Shown in pieces: positions 23,299 through 33,774 of a DNA stretch of 64,000 nt (position 1 is its first letter; every line of letters starts with the position of its first letter). The stretch is from contig WAEK01000008.1 of assembly GCA_011634665.1 (NCBI GenBank), positions 861,501-925,500 of the forward strand, read 5' to 3'. The position numbers and the translations under genes were made by a program. Below the pieces are notes generated by a model that did no database searches, was not told the DNA's origin, and saw nothing but the letters and a program-made list of their open reading frames with translations. This DNA comes from Mortierella sp. BCC40632. Taxonomy: Eukaryota; Mortierellomycota; Mortierellomycetes; Mortierellales; Mortierellaceae.

Positions 23299-24907
23299 CA
23301 CTTCCACTTTGGTTGTTCCAATAAACTGACTAGCGCTGGCTGAAACCAGAGGAAGACAAAGAAAAAAGAGATACACGGTCCACTCAGTAACCTCAGTTTG
23401 GCATATTAACGGATGGTAAGAGCTAAACCACAGTAGGGACAAAGTTTAGGAGGAAGGAAGGAGAGACGCGAGGATTGCTACCGCTCTCTCGTACCTGTCC
23501 ATCACTTGCTCTTGTGCTAGTTCTGTCGCACTTCGTTTCATCATTGTTGTTTGACCTGCTGGTACGTGAAAGTCTCCTTCCGCTCCCATGTTTGAGCACC
23601 TTGTCATGATGGCTCGGCTTCTTTAGCTCCAGCAGATACACCACAGGCCCTGCTGAGCAGGAAAATGGCTACGATAATAGTGATCTTCTGGATATGAGGA
23701 AAGAGTTTGACAATGCCATGTTTGGGTGCCATTTGACCGAACTGTTAGATGACTGTGTTTTCAATTCTAATAAACTAGTCTTAGTCTGAAGGCTTCGATC
23801 GTATCTCTAACAGATAATTGAAGGGTTGATATTCCTGAGTTATTGGTGGAACAGATAGTCCTCGAACAGAGAGTAGGTTCGACGCACTCCCTTTCACTCT
23901 CTCCTGCAATCAAAAGCCATACTACCGCGTTTACATCTCGGAACTTGGTCGTATGGCCGTGTTGGAATGACCTGCTAGTACACTCCATTGACCCATTCAC
24001 TAGACTTTCTCATTGCTGGCAACATTCGACGCGATCGCGAAACACTACACTTCGGTGACGTGCGACTTACAAAAATTTTTTTATATTTGGCTATAAAAAA
24101 GCTTTTTTTTTTTTTGCAAGCGCTTTCTTTCTTCCCTTCCCCATCCTTCACCTCCTCTCCCCTCACTTCCACCTTCCATCCTACCCTCACTTCCACCTTC
24201 CATCCTACCCTCCATCCCGTTTCCCCCTTTCCTACCCTCCATTCTTCTCTTCCTCTCTCCTTCCCCCGCACCCAAGTCTTTTTAGCAGGCGTTTGACTAG
24301 CTGTGAGATGTGTGTATCGATGATTAAAGAGTGTTCTTCCCATAGTCTCCTCAGTCTATGTGTGTTTGTTGTTATGGTGTTGATGAGGTGATCTATTTGG
24401 CATCCTTCCTCCCTTCTCCCTCTTCCCTCCCCCTTCCCTCCCCTTCCACAAATATTCCGGAAATATTCAATTGGCTGTCCTTATTCCATGGGCAGTCGAT
24501 GGGAAAGTCCGGATAGAAAAACATGCACTTGGTAGCTCTTGTTTCCTCTCCGCACAAAGGTCCGGCAGATCTTTATGGAGAGGACCGCCTGTCGCACCTT
24601 CTTTTGGAGGTGAGATGTGAGAAGAGTAGTGCGATATTCCCTTTTTCTTTTATCATTCTTCCTTCCTTTTGAGCGTAAGTGTCTTTTTATATAGATCGGA
24701 AACTGATGGATGCCTGTCTTTCAAAGCAATAAAAAAGAAAAAAGAAAACCTGACATCATGATAAATTGGAGGTTAATGGGGAACATGGGTGAGGTCCTGA
24801 AAAATCATTTGTTATTGTTTGACTGTTTTTTTTTTTGAGCAAATAGCAGTACCCCTCCCAAATAAAGGCCACCTGGTTTAGAGAGAGAGAGAGAGAGAGG
24901 AGGTACT
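22611..24907. other. Intergenic between the converging SET2 and EMC4 genes
   Basis: The first part is the SET2 3' region, with T-rich runs (largest about 23268-23298). The middle (about 23,640-24,100) has no recognisable coding pattern. At about 24163-24235 a 24-base unit containing CTTCCACCTTCCATCCTACC occurs twice in tandem, followed by a partial copy. A GA tract lies at 24880-24899. I see no gene in this stretch. Confidence 0.5.
24163..24235. repeat. 24-base minisatellite, about two and a half copies
   Basis: Two adjacent copies of the unit CTTCCACCTTCCATCCTACC plus four bases are followed by further CCTACCCTCCAT fragments. It is a short pyrimidine-rich tandem repeat with no coding role visible. 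Confidence 0.7.
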
Positions 24908-25913
24908 TCAAGAGTTGATCGCTCCATATTCGAGAGGTACTTTTGGTTCAAGAAAAGCAAGCCAGTCCGAGTGAGAAGTAGGCAGGAGACCCATTGCATT
25001 CAACTTCCACATTCCCAAAAGAATCGTCAAGAGTTGTAGAGCGATAAAGGTCAATTTGGGAAGGGCTAGAGGTCCACTGAGAAATCCTGCTTTTGTTCCT
25101 GTTCCTTGACCAACTCTGACTGACTCGTATCGTTCAAAGGCTTCAAAAAAAAAAAAAAAAGCCAGAAAAGAATTAGTTTCTGAGAAGCTTCCCCATCGAA
25201 CTGCCCATGTTTCGTTTACTTTTTGAGGCAACCTTACCAGCACCCATGTTCATTAGGGCACGCATAGGAGAGACCATAAGCATGGCCGTGATAGCCACTG
25301 AAAAGATTTGGACAGAATTGCCACTCATCCAGAGCATGAACGCCTGCATAGGTAATTGCTTTCCTGGAGAGAGCGCAACATCCCAGGCTTTCTAAAAAAA
25401 AAAAAGATAAAAGGAAAAGGTAATGACGGTATTCGTGCGCGTGTGTGAATCCCCGAACACAAGAGTAGTAGTGCTCCTACGAAAGCTGGGTGGACTTACT
25501 TTGGCTTTTAAAAGCTCATTGTCAACTGTCTGTTCCCTGACGCTTTTCTAAGTAGGAGCGAGTTGGATACGAGCAGATGTTGACTTTGAGAGAGAAGAAA
25601 ATAAAATAATAATAATAATATGAGGTACTTTCTTACCCGTCCATCCAGAGAAATATCCCTTGCCACAGTAAACCCTGGAGGATTCACAACACTTCGCCTG
25701 TGAGAAAGGAGGAGGAAGAGGAGGAGGAGGAGAAGAAGAAGAAGAAGAAGAAAAGTATATGTGGTAGGAGACTATGGTTAGAAGACAAGCTGGATACATA
25801 TGTTGAGTAACAAGGGTCGAGGTAGAACCTGATTCGTGCAAAGATAAGCCAGTATCATAATACTTTGGGGTGTCGGGGACATGGAATTCAAATCGCCAGC
25901 GAAGATTAGACAT
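24908..25913 (-). CDS. EMC4: ER membrane protein complex subunit 4 (EMC4)
   Basis: Five exons on the minus strand (25913-25864, 25697-25637, 25547-25500, 25391-25238, 25140-24908) give 181 residues, matching the usual length of about 180. The family is shown by NPPGF in exon 2, KAWDVALSPGKQLPM and MWMSGNSVQIF-type sequence in exon 4 with the first membrane segment (VAITAMLMVSPMRALMNMG), a second hydrophobic segment LTFIALQLLTILLGMW, and the C-terminal hallmark AMGLLPTSHSDWLAFLEP. EMC4 is part of the EMC insertase that places tail-anchored and multipass proteins in the ER membrane. The introns are 96-167 bases, several with long A/T runs. The N-terminal 17 residues come from a small exon chosen by phase and are less certain than the rest. 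Confidence 0.93.
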
Positions 25914-26744
25914 GTTGAACGCAATGGTGGGTTCTCTGATGGACGATGAGAAAAAAAAAAAAAAAAAAAATGATAAAAATGGTTTCAAACGCACAGGCCC
26001 ATTCTTTAAAAGTGGACTATGTAGCCGTTTGCCTTTGCCCACATACTCCTCCTCCTCCTCCTCCCCCCCCTCACTCCCCAGTACACAGACCCTCCACCAT
26101 CCTACCGCTCACAGGCTTTGCTTGCTTTTTTTTTTTTTTTTTTTTTGTTTTGTTTGTTTTTTGCCCAAGTGGGCCTCTTCATTGGATCTATCAAATTCAA
26201 TTCTACGCTGGTTCTCTAGCACCGTTATGAGCTTTGTAGGCTAAAAAGGGAATCATAGGATCCTCCACACAGCCGAGAGTCAAGTCAAAGTCCGAGTCGA
26301 GTTGATACAGATGCAGTCAAAAAGTGATCTCGGTATTCACGCGCTAGTTGGTGCAGTCAAAAAGGACTACTAGCTGTATGTAATTGGATAACATAGGGCT
26401 GAGAAGGGGGTGGGTGGTGGGGAAGTCAATGTAGAAGAAGAAAGTCGTGCTCACTGCCCTTTTCTTGAGTACTCCAATCCAATCCCTCCAACCCCCTCCA
26501 ATGAGAAGATGGATCTTTCGAAAGGATACGACCTAGACAAACGCGTAGACAGATTCAGTAGCGACGACTTTTTTTTCTTTTTTCTTTTTTTCTTTTTTGT
26601 CCTCAGAGCAAGTCGCCGACCCTCTCTCGTGTTGGCTCGTTGTACTCTTTTGCTTGCACTCTCGGATCTAATCCCCGAAACCTTTTGACATACTGGTAAA
26701 TGTGGTTGCAGGTGATGGCGCTTCGGTGCTCTCCCAGATCCAAC

Positions 26745-26796
<52 letters not shown>

Positions 26797-29483
26797 CACA
26801 CTTTACTCTGACGCCTTTTTGCTGAATCATGTATCTCCGGTCACGGCGCATTGGGAAGTGAGTCTCTTTACCAAAAAAGCGCCGCTTTCAAGTATCTCTT
26901 TTGCCTTGATTACTCGCTCTCTGCTCTGGACGGAGAAAAAAAAAAGTACATTGGCTTGTGAACGGCAACAGGGCAGACATGAAGGGCACAAAAGCTGAGT
27001 TGGTTGCTGAGAGGATTGAGAGGTGTGATGCTACTCAACAAAGGTCTTTTCAAAAACCCATAGACACTCGTCTCCCCTCCCTCTTCTCCCCTCTCTTTCC
27101 CACCTCCACTTTCACAAATAAGTGTTGTCACACAGTTCCATCGGTTCGGTTGTACTTTCGTCGCGATTGGAATAACCAGACCAGCCCTTTTTGGTAAGAG
27201 GCGATGCAGATTGGATCAAAGCCTGCGCTCAAGGGTTGTTATCTGAAAGGATCCCCCCTTGATGTCTAGTTAGGTATTTCACATCTAGGACATGCTATAG
27301 TGCTTTCCGTGGGATATTTAGTGGATTTTAAGTCGAATTCACCATTCAAGTTCCATTGGTGCATCAGGCTTATGACTTCATTCTAGGCACTAAATCCCTA
27401 GACAGCGAGTCCTGTCTTATGGAATCAGGTGAACAAACTCTTTCCCGATGTCGTAATCCACACGGGGGTCCTTGAGAACTAGCAGAGTAATATTATCAAA
27501 GAGTGAATATGACCTTTATAAATCAATGTCAGTATTAACCTTGTTGATGAGACTAGTGGAGAAGAAGGGGGGGGGAGGGTTATTATGAGAGGGTCCAATC
27601 CTTTTGGGTCCTCGATACTCCTAAATGAACTATGGACTTGTGGAGTCAACCGATGTTTTGCAGGATTTGATAGCGACTAGTGGAAACTAGTGAAAAAGAA
27701 GAGGGGGTTTTTTTTTTTTTTTCAACAAAGGCGCAAACGTCTAAAAAGGGTCCCTTCGTGATGAAGATAGTCTACCATGCTTTTAGATCAGCTAAACTGA
27801 AAAAGAAGAAAGAAGGGTTTATCAGACCTGCTGCGGGGAAAGGCGCCAGTGAAAATCGCAAACAGAACAGATGCGATTCGGAATCAGAAAAAAAAAAAAA
27901 AAAAAAAAAAACCTGTTTCTAAGAGCTCATTGCAACGGGAAAGGTCTCCATCCTAACCCTGCATTCGGGCAGGTAGAACTTTTGCTTGATCTAATCGATA
28001 AGTCATTGAATGGATGATAGTCTACCTCCTAACTGTAGGACGATTCTCTTACCTTCATAACCTGATTGTTAGCTTTGACAAACAAACGCTTCCTGATCAG
28101 GATATCTGGGCTAAATGTAACCGGAAAAGGTTCAACTATCCGTCCTCGGACGCTGACCTGTAGGTCTATGGGGAGTCAATTTACTGCTTTGAGCAGACTA
28201 TCACTGCTCGACATTAACTACTCTTTCTAGGGCTATGAGTCAGTGTAGGCAATCTTAGAGTCGTGGGCAGTGCCAAAAAGCAGTTGAAAGGTCTGGGAAC
28301 TCCAGGGGCCACCCGTTCTTTTTCTTTTTTTCTTTTTCTTTTGCCCTTTCTATCTTGACCAGTGATCACTCAACAGCACCAGACGCTCTAAAAGTGTGAC
28401 ACCATTTCAATAGAAGGCTGGATGAATAATTACAAGACGTTTCCGAAAGGACTTTCCAAAGTTTCCATGAAGGCTACCACACATCCCTCAAAATGCCTCT
28501 TGATGTTGGAACCCGCCACCAACCGAAGGGGCAGCTCTCCCGGCAAATGAGCCTTTAAAAAAAAACGCCATGACAAATACTCTGAACAATTCAAAAGGCG
28601 AGAAGAGCAAGGGCAGCAGGAGGACCATCAAACTTTCAAAGGAATCGGGTTTTTCCGTTGAAGGCATAGGGGGGTTTGACGAAGGCCGTTGCGCCAGATA
28701 GTCCATTGATCTCAAGAGTGTCTCACTATGGAGAGTGCAACGTACAAGAATGGTGAGACGTGACCAGGGCCAATACCATGCTGGCGATTGGATGAGAGCA
28801 GATAGTAGGAATAAGCTATTCATGCAACCAAGATTCATACCGACCCTTGAAAGAGTAAAGAGAGCCCTTGTCCTGTGGACAGGTCCTCTGCGGTGAACTC
28901 CCTCTGCTTTGGGTTTCCAGAACTGTGCGACGCGTTATAATGGACATCAAGCTCCTTCATTCTGCCATACTGGGGCTACTCATTGGGTAGAAATAGGTTT
29001 TTATCGTTACTTTCGGATAGAGTTCAATGACAGCTACAAGTCACAAGCGCCAGAGGGGGACGAGAACAACTGTGCTCTCGCCTTTTTGATACATTAGCCA
29101 AAAAGCGGCGTGTGTAGGCTGTGCACAAGCCAGTATCAAAGTGCGGCGTCCTTGCATCCTCGATAGCTGAACGTACAACGACTTGGATACGGCAACTTAC
29201 GTTAGCGCATACGTTCTCTTATTTTTTTTTCTTTTCCTCCCTCCCGTCCCCTCCCGGATCACTCGCTGTCCTTCTTGGTTACTACTGACCCACTTTTAGA
29301 TAACTCATGCGGGTGCGGCGTGTCCGTTGCAAACAAGTTGTACCATGCTCACAAACGGATGAACGCCATTTGATTCTAGAAATCCTGATGGGAATAGTGC
29401 TTCCCTAGGTATTTCCTAGTGCCGACCCTTGCACTAATTTCGTTCCAAAATGATGGGTCGTCTCTTTTTTTCCAACATTTGCA
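25914..29483. other. 3.6 kb without a recognisable gene
   Basis: The first 300 bases are likely the EMC4 promoter, with GGA/CCT and T-run repeats. A CT repeat lies at about 26751-26793 and A/T runs at 26110-26146, 27704-27722 and 27890-27911. Between 27,200 and 29,200 the sequence is less repetitive, yet no open frame shows similarity to a family I know. One minus-strand frame of 116 codons (28838-28488) lacks any recognisable motif. The last part is the promoter of the small secreted protein. Confidence 0.5.
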
Positions 29484-29490
29484 TATAAAA
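29484..29490 (+). promoter_or_regulatory. TATA box of the small secreted protein gene
   Basis: TATAAAA within GCATATAAAAAGCC lies about 240 bases before the start codon. That fits a transcript starting near 29,515 with a leader that contains an intron. It is among the clearest TATA boxes in the window. Confidence 0.65.
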
Positions 29491-29594
29491 AGCCAGGTCT
29501 GCCTTGCCTCGTTTTTTTTTGACACTCATCCGATCACTCCTCAAGACTCAGTCTCGCAAGAGCAACCACAAAAAGAACTCCCCACAAAACTCTT

Positions 29595-29702
29595 GTAAGA
29601 GATCCACAACACCTTCAAAAAAACCCAGCATGAAATCTTTTGCTTAGGCTACAGTATCATTTACTGACGCGTTTCCACTGGTTTTCCTTTTGCCTCGATT
29701 AG
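29595..29702 (+). other. Probable 5'-leader intron removing an upstream ORF
   Basis: A good donor (CTT followed by GTAAGA at 29595) and a pyrimidine-rich acceptor (CTTTTGCCTCGATTAG ending at 29702) enclose 108 bases. Inside is a five-codon upstream ORF (ATG at 29630, stop at 29645-29647). Splicing would leave a short leader directly before the ATG at 29729. Confidence 0.55.
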
Positions 29703-29728
29703 CAACCAACAGCTCAAGTTTTATCACC

Positions 29729-29968
29729 ATGCTTAACCTCCACCGTACCTTGGCCACCATGTTCCTCGCCTTGATTGTCTTGAGCTCTGCTCAGGCTCTC
29801 TCCTGGACCGCCAGCGGTGGCTGCAAGACTGACTGGGCTGGTCGCTGCAACAACCAGTGCATTGGTGAGGCCTCCAAGAAGCCCGCTTGCAACGGAAAGT
29901 CCGTCTTCAGCGGCATCGAGTCCTCTGGATGTGTTTGGGGCTGGAACATCTGCCGGTGCCAGTGCTAA
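29729..29968 (+). CDS. Small secreted eight-cysteine protein, defensin-like cysteine pattern
   Basis: The gene encodes 79 residues. Residues 1-25 are a typical signal peptide (hydrophobic core TMFLALIVLSS, small residues before the predicted cut near ALS). The mature part of about 54 residues has eight cysteines with spacing C-7-C-3-C-9-C-13-C-6-C-1-C-1-C. The C-x3-C and later C-x-C elements are the signature of the cysteine-stabilised alpha-beta fold of defensins, but I cannot assign a known family. A role as a secreted antimicrobial or signalling peptide is inference. The TATA box, a spliced leader, a strong ATG context (ATCACCATG), GCC/CTC/AAG-type preferred codons and AATAAA at about 30002 suggest high expression. 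A second in-frame ATG at 29759 would shorten the signal peptide. Confidence 0.8.
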   Translation: MLNLHRTLATMFLALIVLSSAQALSWTASGGCKTDWAGRCNNQCIGEASKKPACNGKSVFSGIESSGCVWGWNICRCQC

Positions 29969-30929
29969 AAAAAATCGCAACAATCCACATTCAGAAAATA
30001 TAAATAAACCCTTGCTGGTCCTTGCTAAGTGGCCCCATGCCGCGGGCTTCAATGGAGAGGTTACCCCTCCCCATAGGACACTATTCACATCACTATGCTA
30101 ATGTTACCAGAGATTTGTGGATATGGCAATGACAATGGGCAGTAGTTTTGAGTCGATATTTTGAAAAAGATGGAAAGAAGGAAGAGAAGGAAGAAGGAAA
30201 GAAAGAAGAAAAAAGCGAGGTGATATGAAAGTTATCAACAACATGACAATGACGAGATTACCGGGCTAATTTTGTATTCGTTTATCGACCTGGGTACGAA
30301 AGGGTTGCAACAACAGGGCGCTCAGTTAGGGTACTGAATATGAAATCACTTTGCGTTTTCGGCTATGTGTACTTCCTCTCCTACGTGCTGTTTTAGGGCT
30401 GCTCCCTTACTTTCCATCTCTAGATTTCAATCCTCACCCCCCTCCTCAACCTTTTGTAGCATACATCGGGATCTTTGCCTGCATAGAAAGCTTTGGATAG
30501 TTGGCTGTGCTCTGAACATCTTGTTTGCGTTGGAGTTCCTTACAGATCTCTCTTTTCAATGTTCCCATAGTTCGAAGCATGGTAGGAGCATTGAACCAGT
30601 ATTTAGTATTATTGTGGAGCAGTAAGGTGAATTTGCCAGAGGAGTCGTCCTAAAGAAAGGGATTATAAAAGGATGGTTGGTAAGCGCTAAAGGGAAATGC
30701 CAGGTAAACTTTGATTTCTGGCGTCACGTTCTGGTGGTTTCAAAAAAAAAAACCAGCCATTGGGGGTGGTGGTAGTGGAATATGGTGGCGGTGGCGTTCT
30801 TCTGGATTTTCAAATGGAGAAGGTTACACGTGGTGGATGATGGCCCTGACCAAATAAAAAAAAGATGAGATGAGGTCTAAATGAAGCACCCCCCTGTGCA
30901 CTCTCATTTTGGCCTACGCAAGACTGACC
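29969..30929. other. Intergenic
   Basis: It holds the 3' end of the small secreted protein, a GAA-rich run (about 30170-30215), and the promoter of the next F-box gene. No other gene is seen. Confidence 0.5.
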
Positions 30930-33428
30930 ATGTCAACTCGGTCACGACAGATTCCTTCGGAATGCATTCAGCTCATTCTCCAACATCTCGTCAATGACCA
31001 TGCTCTTTCGACCCTTGCCAACATGCTCCTCGTCAGCAGACATATGTTTAGCCTGACTGTGCCCATCCTCTACAGCGACCCCTTTCGATATTTCCAGGAC
31101 CCAGAAGAGTGGGCAGCAGAGTCCTTTGCTCAGCTTATTCATCTATTCACTGCAGACACGACGTCAACCACATCCACAATTGGCTTTGAGTATGTTATCA
31201 ATACTCTTTTAGAGTCTGATACAAGTGAGGAGACTCCACTCAAAGAAGAGCAATCTGAAAATCAAGGTATAGGAGTGTACCTACTTGTTCTCTCTCCTCT
31301 CCAAAAGGCACGTTTTTCATTTTTTTTTTTATGTCGGTTGCATTGACAGTCCTTTGTCTTGCGTAATTGTGATACTCTATTTCTAGAGCAACATTCTTCA
31401 CCTAGTATGCTCGAGGACTACCGATTGCACCTGCGTCACTTGGACTTTGAAGGAGCCGCTTTGGATTTTGTACTGGACGAATGTTTGTCGTCAGGGACTC
31501 ATAACAGTGAGCTGTCAAGTGTGCGATATAGAACTACGGACTTGAGAATCGAACTGACTCGAGCGATTGTTGACCAGGTCGCCGAGCGGCTCTGGTCGCT
31601 GACGATCCCTCTGTGGGACATTGGGTGGTATTTGAGCCGTATCCAACGTTTCAAATCTTTAAAGTATGTCCGATTCCAAGAGTTTGAGGAGATCGAGCTA
31701 AGGAATGTGTCGGTGGAAGCCTGCAAGGCATCCATCCAGTCCTTTCCTTTTGAAAAGCGAGATAATCTCCTCTGGAGCCTTTTCGATGCTCAGTTTTATT
31801 TTGTCAAGGAGCATTTATCCATCTTCAAGGGTGTTCTGAAAGGCACGGAAAACTTTTATTTGAATGTGAGCAGTGTCGTGTGGAGAAAACTACCCGATGT
31901 ATTGGCGATCGACCTAGCAAAGCTTTTCCCGCCTCTGAAGAATCCGAGTTACTTGGACGAGTTTACTGTGTTTCATTTCCTTGCGCACGCGGACGAAACA
32001 AACCTCGAGTTTTTGGAGTCAATTGATGCCTTTCCTCATCTGGACCCTGAGCTACAGGTTATCTTTAAAGCTATGGAACCATTTTTACCAAGATGTCGAC
32101 GACTAAAGTCTCTCCATTGGCGAGGTGCTAACATAGATTTGTTTAGGTGGGCCGTGGAGGAGCGCAAACGCTGGGACGAATCTATCCAGGAAAGAGAGAA
32201 TGACAGCAGCGCCTTGTTCAAACAACTTGGAATCCTTGACAAAAAAGGGTCAATACAGTCGTCTCTTGTTCCTGTCGAGTCGGTTGTGCTTTTATCGCCA
32301 TATTTCACTTTCAACCACATGGTCGACGATATCCTATATGCATTCAGCGATTCGTTAAAGACACTAAGGTTCACAAACGTACACTTGCCAGCGGAGAAAG
32401 ATACATCTGTCCATTTGCACACTCAGATGTTTATTGGAAACGGGATGGTTAGGCACCTACCTCGTCTTCAAGAACTATCTGTAGATCAACCGACAGCACT
32501 TAGTGTATGGCTTCGACCCGAAGTCTTGGATGGATCTCCCCTCTACAAACTTCACATTGACAGCTTCTATTCTTCAAACGACGGATCAATTACCGACATT
32601 CCTGACACATGGATCAAACCAATCCAGCTGAAAAAACTGAAGGAGCTATACCTTAGGGGGTCTCCCTCAACTACATTCCATCTCGACACACTCCACAGCA
32701 CTAAAGAGCTGGAAAACATTGACCTGTCCATGGATCTATGGTCGGGAAGCTTCGATACGTCATCTGAAGTAGCCCCGGGATTACTCTTGAGACAACACGA
32801 AATCTTGAAGGATATTTCATGGAACTGGTACCTTCCACATTTGAAATCACTCAGTCTCAACAGCATGTTTGCTTACTACTTCCAGTTTCGGATGTTGAGT
32901 CAGTGCCCATTGTTGGAGGAGCTATCACTTGGTATTCGAGAGGAAAGGACTTTATCAGTGTCTGAGCTCAAAAGACCAAAGACAGACGTCAACTGCAGCA
33001 CGGTCGATAGCACCAAGACCTCAGGAGCTGATAGAGCAGGAGCTACTTCAATACCAACATTGAAGAATGACAGCTTTATCTCAACACCACGTCTGTCCTC
33101 CTTGGCTCTCGGTGGACCATGGATTATATCAGTAGAAACATGGCGAGCTTTAACGAAAAAAGTTGCACCTGAAATCTTTATCCTAAATTCAACCACGAGC
33201 AAAGGATACAAGCTACGGGAATTTGTCGATCTAACAAGAGAGATGGCTCGACTTAAATGGGTATGGGTTGGTGATAAAAACCGCTTCCCAGATGGTACCG
33301 AGGAGAGTCTTGGCGATCTTGACTCGAATGAAAAGTTTTCGGATGAGGATCAAATTAAATACACCTTCCAAAGCAGTAGGATGCGCGTAAAGCGACAAAG
33401 CCCAGTAGCACAAAGCGCAATTGCGTGA
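30930..33428 (+). CDS. Family II F-box/LRR-like protein, copy 1
   Basis: Two exons (30930-31266 and 31387-33428) give 792 residues. The N-terminus has an F-box-like motif (IPSECIQLILQHLVNDHALS followed by TLANMLLVSRHMFSLTVPIL), a pattern shared by all family II members here. The rest is a long series of leucine-rich, LRR-like segments; conserved landmarks are LTIPLWDIGWYLSRIQRFKS, ISWNWYLPHLKSL and VWLRPEVLDGSPL-type sequences. The intron has a GTATAG donor and CTAG acceptor in phase 1. F-box proteins usually recruit substrates to SCF ubiquitin ligases; the target here is unknown. It is the first of three intact tandem copies in the same orientation. Confidence 0.85.
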
Positions 33429-33774
33429 GGGACGTTTGGTAGTCGAGAAAGAGCAAGTCGTAAGCAGATTGGTAGAGCAAGTCGTCTTCGTAGAATTGGA
33501 TTAATAAGGTTGCTTCTGTTGGGACAGAAATTAAACCATGGGGAGATTTTTTTTTTTTTTTGCCACTATGATTGCTCTGCCCCTTTTTTTTTTTTTTTTT
33601 GTTAACATTGCCGCATGGTCTTTTTCTGCAATTGTTCACGTGTACTTTGCAGAAACGTCCACGTGGCAAAAACAGGTGGGACAATTCTCTCTCTCTCTCT
33701 CTACTTTTTTTTATATCTCGCTCTTTTGTGTCAACTCTTTCTCTCTCCATCCTCAGAGAAGCAAAGAAAAAAAA
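33429..33774. other. Spacer before family II copy 2
   Basis: The spacer contains two T runs (about 33547-33560 and 33583-33600), a CT tract at 33686-33701 and a CACGTGTACTTTG element at about 33637. It is probably the promoter and leader of the next gene. No coding sequence is apparent. Confidence 0.5.
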
